Assembly (NCBI GenBank): GCA_013696045.1
Contig: JACCZH010000059.1
Coordinates: 1 to 11,027 of the forward strand
Reading direction: 5' to 3'
DNA from: Chloroflexia bacterium
GTDB taxonomy: Bacteria; Chloroflexota; Chloroflexia; Thermomicrobiales; CFX8
DNA: 11,027 nucleotides
In this document: positions 6,960 to 11,027 of the stretch, in pieces
Position numbering within the stretch: the stretch's first letter is position 1
Layout of the letters: each line of letters begins with the position of its first letter
Made by a program: the position numbers and the translations under genes
Notes under the pieces: generated by a model
What the model was told of the DNA's origin: nothing
The model's input: the letters and a program-made list of their open reading frames with translations, nothing else
Database searches by the model: none

Positions 6960-7925
6960 TCAACTGTTCTCAGGCTGACCGAGCGTAGCCTTCTCTTCAG
7001 CTTTTACCCGATTCCAGGTTGCCAGCACGTCATCATACGTATCGACTTGAACGTCACCAAACACATGAGGATGGCGGCGGACCAGCTTCGCGGTGATCTC
7101 GCGCAGTACGTCCTCAAAGGTGAAGTCATTGGCTTCAGCCGCCAGCTGGCATTGGACGACAACATGGAAGAGGACGTCGCCCAGCTCCTCACGCTGGTTC
7201 GGAACATCGCTGGCCTTGATCGCGTCTCCAAGTTCACCGAGTTCTTCAATAAACTGTGGCAGCAACGATTCTCTTGTTTGCTCCCTGTCCCACGGGCAAC
7301 CATCCGGCCGGCGCAAACGCGCAACGATATGTTCCAACGCGGCGACCGAGCCTGGACCTTCCAGTGGATCAACCGGCGGGATAAACAGCCGCCCGTCAGA
7401 TTCCCACGACCGGACCTCAGCTTCGTTCGCGTTGTACACCAGCATCAGCCGCCGTGTCGCCAATGAAACGACGCTTTCGCCGTACCAATTCGTCACGATA
7501 CGCGGCACGGTCGAGTCAATTGGGCACAGACCGCGACCGAACGCTCCCTGATTCTCCGCGAGGGCGATCTCCAGCGCGTCAACCACGTCCGCGCGGCCCA
7601 AACCCGACATGCCGGGATGCAGAGTGCCAGGAATAAGCGTGATGTCGGCCCTCGCCGATAGTGCCTCAACCGTCAAATCTCCCGGAACTCCATCACCCGG
7701 TAGCAGATATAGGAGGCCCCCCTGTGTTGAGCGCTCAACAAGATCATCGACAACGGTGTCAAGAGCGCGCTCAAGCGGTCCATCGAATATTGCGTCGTAG
7801 GAATGGTCAAAGCTAATGTCACGTTCGCGTAATTCCGGCGAGGTAACTACATGACCCGTTCTGGCAACGATGGGACCACTCACGTCGAACTCATGCAGAA
7901 TGTTCGCGCCAACGACGGTTATCAC
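6960..7925 (-). CDS. mazG: MazG-family nucleotide pyrophosphohydrolase with degenerate methylase-like N-terminus
   Basis: A 321-residue protein with the two-domain layout of B. subtilis YabN. The C-terminal MazG domain (about 192-315) is intact: RRPDGCPWDREQTRESL (205-221), the metal-binding EExxE as EELGE (227-231), ExxD as ELGD (247-250), KLVRRHPHVFGD (280-291) and WNRVKAEEK (304-312). MazG enzymes cleave nucleoside triphosphates to monophosphate and pyrophosphate, removing non-canonical nucleotides or tuning nucleotide pools. There is one MazG domain, unlike the two of E. coli MazG. Residues 1-185 align by eye with the YabN tetrapyrrole-methylase-like domain (LLYLLPGDGVPGDLTVEAL at 71-89 matches its PGHP region; LFIPPV at 180-185), but the N-terminal glycine motif GxGxGD expected for S-adenosylmethionine binding is missing, so methylase activity is doubtful. 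The GTG start overlaps the lepA stop as GTGA, which points to translational coupling. aspS follows 30 bases downstream. Confidence 0.9.
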   Translation of the reverse strand: MITVVGANILHEFDVSGPIVARTGHVVTSPELRERDISFDHSYDAIFDGPLERALDTVVDDLVERSTQGGLLYLLPGDGVPGDLTVEALSARADITLIPGTLHPGMSGLGRADVVDALEIALAENQGAFGRGLCPIDSTVPRIVTNWYGESVVSLATRRLMLVYNANEAEVRSWESDGRLFIPPVDPLEGPGSVAALEHIVARLRRPDGCPWDREQTRESLLPQFIEELGELGDAIKASDVPNQREELGDVLFHVVVQCQLAAEANDFTFEDVLREITAKLVRRHPHVFGDVQVDTYDDVLATWNRVKAEEKATLGQPENS

Positions 7926-9751
7926 GAGCCGCGTCCAGAGGTGACGCTGTCAGAACCCAGGCTGAGGACCGCCATAAAGGCTTCCTGCGGGATCTCCACA
8001 TTGCCGACCATCTTCATGCGCGCCTTGCCCTCTTTCTGACGTTCCAGGAGCTTGCGCTTACGGCTGACGTCGCCGCCGTAGCACTTGGAGAGCACATTCT
8101 TGCGCATCGCTTTTACGGTCTCACGCGAGATAATGCGGCTACCAATCGACGCTTGAATCGGCACGTCAAACATTTGTCTTGGAATGAGTGCGCGCAGCTG
8201 TGTTACCAACGCCCGGCCGCGTACATAAGCCTCGTCGCGGTGGGTAATCATGGAGAGAGCATCTACCGAGGTGCCGTTCACCAGCACGTCCAGCTTAACC
8301 AAATTAGACGCTTCCATTGCACGGAAGCTGTAGTCCAGCGACGCGTATCCCTGAGTGCGCGACTTAAGCTGATCGTAGAAGTCAACGATGAGCTCGCCGA
8401 GTGGCATCCCAAACTTGATCATCACCCGGTCTTCGTCCAGGTACTCCAGGTTTTCATACGAACCCCGGCGTGTCGTAACCAGGTCGATAACGGTGCCGAT
8501 ATAGCGCGCGGGCGCGATGACCGTGATCTCCATCCAGGGTTCGCGGATCTCGTCGATCTCGCCCGGGTCTGGTAATGCTGATGGATTATCCACCAGGACA
8601 ATGTCGCCGCCGGTCTTCACGACCTCGTAGGCCACACTTGGCGCCGTCGCCAGGAGATCAATCTCGAATTCGCGCTCGAGACGTTCCTGAATGATCTCCA
8701 TATGCAGCAGTCCCAGAAATCCACAACGGAATCCGAAACCCAGTGCGTCAGACGACTCCGGCTCGTAGACAAGCGCGGCGTCATTGAGCTGCAATCGCTC
8801 CAGAGCGTCCCGGAGCAACAGATAATCCTCACTGTCCACCGGATAGAGGCCAGCGAACACCATGGGTTTGGCTGGGCGATAGCCCGGCAACGCTTTCTCG
8901 GCCGGGCGATTGGCAATCGTCACCGTGTCGCCCACCTGGCACTCGCGCACCACCTTGAGTCCAGTCGCGATGTAACCGACCTCACCAGCTGTCAGGCTCG
9001 TCACGGGAGTCATCACCGGCTTGAAGACACCGATCTCGAGGATTTCAGCCTCTTTACCGGTGCCCATCATGCGTACACGGGCATCTGGCTCAATCGTGCC
9101 GTCGACCACCTTGACATACGCTATAACACCTTTGTATGCGTCATAGTGGGAATCGAAAATCAATGCCCGCAGCGGCGCGTGGTCGTCACCCGATGGGGGT
9201 GGGATCTTATCCACGACCGCCTGGAGGATCTCGTCAATACCAATTCCAGATTTAGCAGAGGCCGGAATGATCTCATCCGGCATCAAACCAATCAGATCGC
9301 TCACCTCGGCAGCCACACGCTCCGGCATTGCGTTCGGTAGATCAATCTTATTGATCACCGCAATCATGGCCAGGTCGTTGTCCAGAGCCAGGTAGACGTT
9401 CGCAACCGTCTGCGCCTCGACACCCTGGGCCGCGTCGACAACCAGAATCGCCCCCTCACACGCAGCAAGCGAGCGGCTCACCTCGTAGGAAAAATCCACA
9501 TGGCCTGGCGTGTCGATCAGATTCAACTCATACAGCTGACCGTCGGCGGCCGTGTACGCCATCCGAACGGCTCGCATCTTAATCGTGATACCTTTTTCGC
9601 GCTCCAGATCCATAGTGTCGAGGACCTGCTCCATCATCTCGCGCTTGGTGAGCGTTCCGGTCGCCTCCAGGAGACGATCGGCCAGCGTCGACTTCCCATG
9701 GTCGATGTGCGCGATGATGCTGAAGTTTCGAATGTGTTGTTGTTCGGTCAT
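7922..9751 (-). CDS. lepA: Elongation factor 4 (LepA), ribosome-associated GTPase
   Basis: A translational GTPase related to EF-G that acts on the ribosome, reported to cause back-translocation and to influence initiation and ribosome biogenesis; it is often membrane-associated under non-stress conditions. The 609 residues fit the family (about 600). The G domain shows all motifs: AHIDHGKS (14-21), GITI (54-57), DTPGHVDF (80-87, with the catalytic His84), NKID (134-137) and SAK (165-167). The middle carries the LepA-typical GFGFRCGFLGLLHMEI. The C-terminus has the LepA-specific domain with CYGGDVSRKRKLLERQKEGK and MVGNVEIPQEAF, which distinguishes it from EF-G, BipA and TetM. The ATG at 9751 has only a weak binding site (GGA about 5 bases upstream). 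It is coupled to mazG through a GTGA overlap. The pairing with aspS and mazG is consistent with a translation and housekeeping operon. Confidence 0.98.
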   Translation of the reverse strand: MTEQQHIRNFSIIAHIDHGKSTLADRLLEATGTLTKREMMEQVLDTMDLEREKGITIKMRAVRMAYTAADGQLYELNLIDTPGHVDFSYEVSRSLAACEGAILVVDAAQGVEAQTVANVYLALDNDLAMIAVINKIDLPNAMPERVAAEVSDLIGLMPDEIIPASAKSGIGIDEILQAVVDKIPPPSGDDHAPLRALIFDSHYDAYKGVIAYVKVVDGTIEPDARVRMMGTGKEAEILEIGVFKPVMTPVTSLTAGEVGYIATGLKVVRECQVGDTVTIANRPAEKALPGYRPAKPMVFAGLYPVDSEDYLLLRDALERLQLNDAALVYEPESSDALGFGFRCGFLGLLHMEIIQERLEREFEIDLLATAPSVAYEVVKTGGDIVLVDNPSALPDPGEIDEIREPWMEITVIAPARYIGTVIDLVTTRRGSYENLEYLDEDRVMIKFGMPLGELIVDFYDQLKSRTQGYASLDYSFRAMEASNLVKLDVLVNGTSVDALSMITHRDEAYVRGRALVTQLRALIPRQMFDVPIQASIGSRIISRETVKAMRKNVLSKCYGGDVSRKRKLLERQKEGKARMKMVGNVEIPQEAFMAVLSLGSDSVTSGRGS

Positions 9752-9839
9752 TTGGTTCCATCGCGTGTGCCGGGGTTGAATCCCGTTCGGACGCTAGACA
9801 AACGACAAGTATACCTGAGATGCGCCTGATTCTTACGGG

Positions 9840-11027
9840 CTATTCGTCATAACGCGGAGCAATCAGCGGCATGAGTCTATGCCCAACGACGGGCAGCCGC
9901 CTTATGATAGCCGGTACCTCAGGTGCTCCAAGCGCGAACGCGATCGCGAAGAAAGCGGCTACCGCGGTTATGAGCCCATAGCCAAACAGTAAATAAGCAC
10001 TCACGCTGCGGCCATCCGAAGGGTCGGTTGCGACGACCATTACATCTCCCATCCAGAAAGCAAGTGGGGAAAACAGCAACGCCGCGCCAAGTGTGCGGAC
10101 AACCGAGGTCGAAAGTGTCCTGCCAAATGATCCAATCCGGCGGCGCAGAATAGCGGCGAGCACCAACATTTCCAGAGTGGCGGTAATCGAGATCGCCAGC
10201 GCCAGCCCGCCGTGTCCCATTGGTCCCACGAGAAGCGCACTCAAAACGACGTTGACGCCCACGGAAACGACGGCAACGGTCACTGGAGTGCGAGTGTCCT
10301 GCATGGCGTAATAAGCGCGCGTGATCGCTTCTATAACCGCGGTGCCACCGAGTCCGATGGCGAAGTAACCTAACGCCTCGGACACCAATCTGGTGGATTC
10401 CTGATCAAAGGAACCCACTTCAAACAGCATCTGCACGATGCTCACCCTGAAGCAGTAGAGTCCCACCGCCGCCGGAAGTGTCAAGAAGATGAGCGGGCCA
10501 AGGGCGTCGCCGAGGGTTCGCTTCATCTCTGCGATTGAGCCAGTCTCATATTGCCGCGCCATCAATGGAAAGATCACGGTTGACAAGCTCAGCGCAAGCA
10601 CTCCATACGGCAGCATGAAGAGCTGGAAAGCGTAGTTCAGCGCCGAGACGCTATTATCGCCGATACGCGAAGCGAAGTTGGTCAAGACAATAAAGTTCAC
10701 CTGGAACGCCGCCTGGCCGAGAATGCGCGGACCCATCAGCTGCAGGACCGTGGCCAACCCCGGAACATGACGGTCGAGCGAGAATCGCAGGCGCATGCCG
10801 CCACGCCAAAGCCCCACCGCCTGGATGCTGGCGTGCATCACCGCACCGGCAATAACTCCCGCCGCCAGGCCATACACGCCCCAGGTTGGAGCCAGAACGA
10901 CGGCGCCCACGACAATGCCGATGTTGTAGAACACCGGTGCAAAGGCCGAGAGCGCAAACTGATCCTGGGCCTCAAGCATGCCCTTGAAGGCGGCTCCCAG
11001 TCCAAGCAACAAAGGCGAGAGCAGCAG
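9840..11027 (-). CDS. murJ: MurJ (MviN) lipid II flippase, N-terminus cut by the window edge
   Basis: A membrane protein of the MOP exporter superfamily that moves lipid II across the inner membrane for peptidoglycan assembly. About 395 codons are visible and the frame is open at the right edge; the TTG at 11010-11012 is an internal leucine, not a start. Compared with 511 residues in E. coli MurJ, roughly 120 N-terminal residues (the first few membrane segments and their essential arginines) are missing. Visible signatures include a succession of hydrophobic helices, LMGPRILGQAAFQVN, LPYGVLALSLSTVIFPLMAR and AYYAMQDTRTPV, all in the order expected for MurJ. The residue equivalent to E. coli Arg270 is Gln (codon 10623-10625). 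The protein ends with a short charged cytoplasmic-type tail. It lies 88 bases upstream of lepA on the same strand with no terminator visible between, so co-transcription is possible. Wzx-type flippases are distant relatives but fit less well. Confidence 0.95.
   Translation of the reverse strand: MLLSPLLLGLGAAFKGMLEAQDQFALSAFAPVFYNIGIVVGAVVLAPTWGVYGLAAGVIAGAVMHASIQAVGLWRGGMRLRFSLDRHVPGLATVLQLMGPRILGQAAFQVNFIVLTNFASRIGDNSVSALNYAFQLFMLPYGVLALSLSTVIFPLMARQYETGSIAEMKRTLGDALGPLIFLTLPAAVGLYCFRVSIVQMLFEVGSFDQESTRLVSEALGYFAIGLGGTAVIEAITRAYYAMQDTRTPVTVAVVSVGVNVVLSALLVGPMGHGGLALAISITATLEMLVLAAILRRRIGSFGRTLSTSVVRTLGAALLFSPLAFWMGDVMVVATDPSDGRSVSAYLLFGYGLITAVAAFFAIAFALGAPEVPAIIRRLPVVGHRLMPLIAPRYDE

Noticed and set aside
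6828..7466. Plus-strand open frame of 212 codons across the aspS-mazG junction
   Set aside because: It is antisense to two well-supported genes, has an irregular composition and no family resemblance.
8702..9340. Plus-strand open frame of 212 codons opposite lepA
   Set aside because: It is entirely antisense to the conserved G and middle domains of lepA, with no domain of its own.
9771..9785. CGGGGTTGAATCCCG, resembling the T-arm of a tRNA
   Set aside because: The loop lacks the TTC of a true T-loop and no acceptor, anticodon or D-arm partner lies nearby. It is a weak 4-base-pair hairpin in the murJ-lepA gap.
9808..9813. TATACT on the minus strand as a -10 box for lepA
   Set aside because: No acceptable -35 box lies 15-19 bases upstream (best sequences GTAAGA or TAAGAA), and there is no extended -10 TG. 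A chance match is likely, so I do not call a promoter.
1..11027. Mobile elements, CRISPR arrays, defence systems or prophage genes
   Set aside because: I saw no transposase, integrase, direct-repeat array, terminal inverted repeats or nuclease-type gene; MazG here is a housekeeping YabN-like form, not a toxin-antitoxin part.

Overview
The window is bacterial chromosomal DNA, moderately GC-rich by eye, coding almost end to end. It holds eight protein genes and no rRNA, tRNA, CRISPR or mobile element that I can recognise. The organism makes peptidoglycan (a MurE-type ligase and MurJ) and starts genes with TTG and GTG as well as ATG. The motif variants in the MurE-type ligase (GSAGERD, SEDPR) and the YabN-like MazG resemble what I recall from Chloroflexota. 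That placement is a weak inference, because no phylogenetic marker RNA is present.

Left half, plus strand. A large acidic protein of unknown function, open at the left edge, ends inside the start of a HEAT-repeat protein (38-base overlap). An 88-base gap follows, then a Mur ligase of the MurE family. Its stop overlaps the TTG start of a lipoprotein with a TolB-like beta-propeller. This half ends at 5051.

Centre. An 84-base gap between convergent genes contains a strong two-way intrinsic terminator at 5079-5112.

Right half, minus strand, read from right to left: the C-terminal three quarters of murJ (cut by the right edge), lepA, a mazG-family gene and aspS. lepA and mazG overlap by four bases (GTGA), and mazG and aspS are 30 bases apart, so lepA-mazG-aspS looks like one translation-quality and housekeeping operon. 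murJ lies 88 bases upstream on the same strand and may be co-transcribed.

Most of the content is core housekeeping: cell-wall precursor synthesis and flipping, tRNA charging, ribosome back-translocation and nucleotide clean-up. I found no convincing new multi-gene system. The points most worth a second look are the unrecognised acidic protein paired with the HEAT protein, the unusual amino-acid-selecting motif of the MurE-type ligase, the signature of a non-discriminating aspartyl-tRNA synthetase, the degenerate methylase half of MazG, and a glutamine in MurJ where E. coli has an essential arginine.
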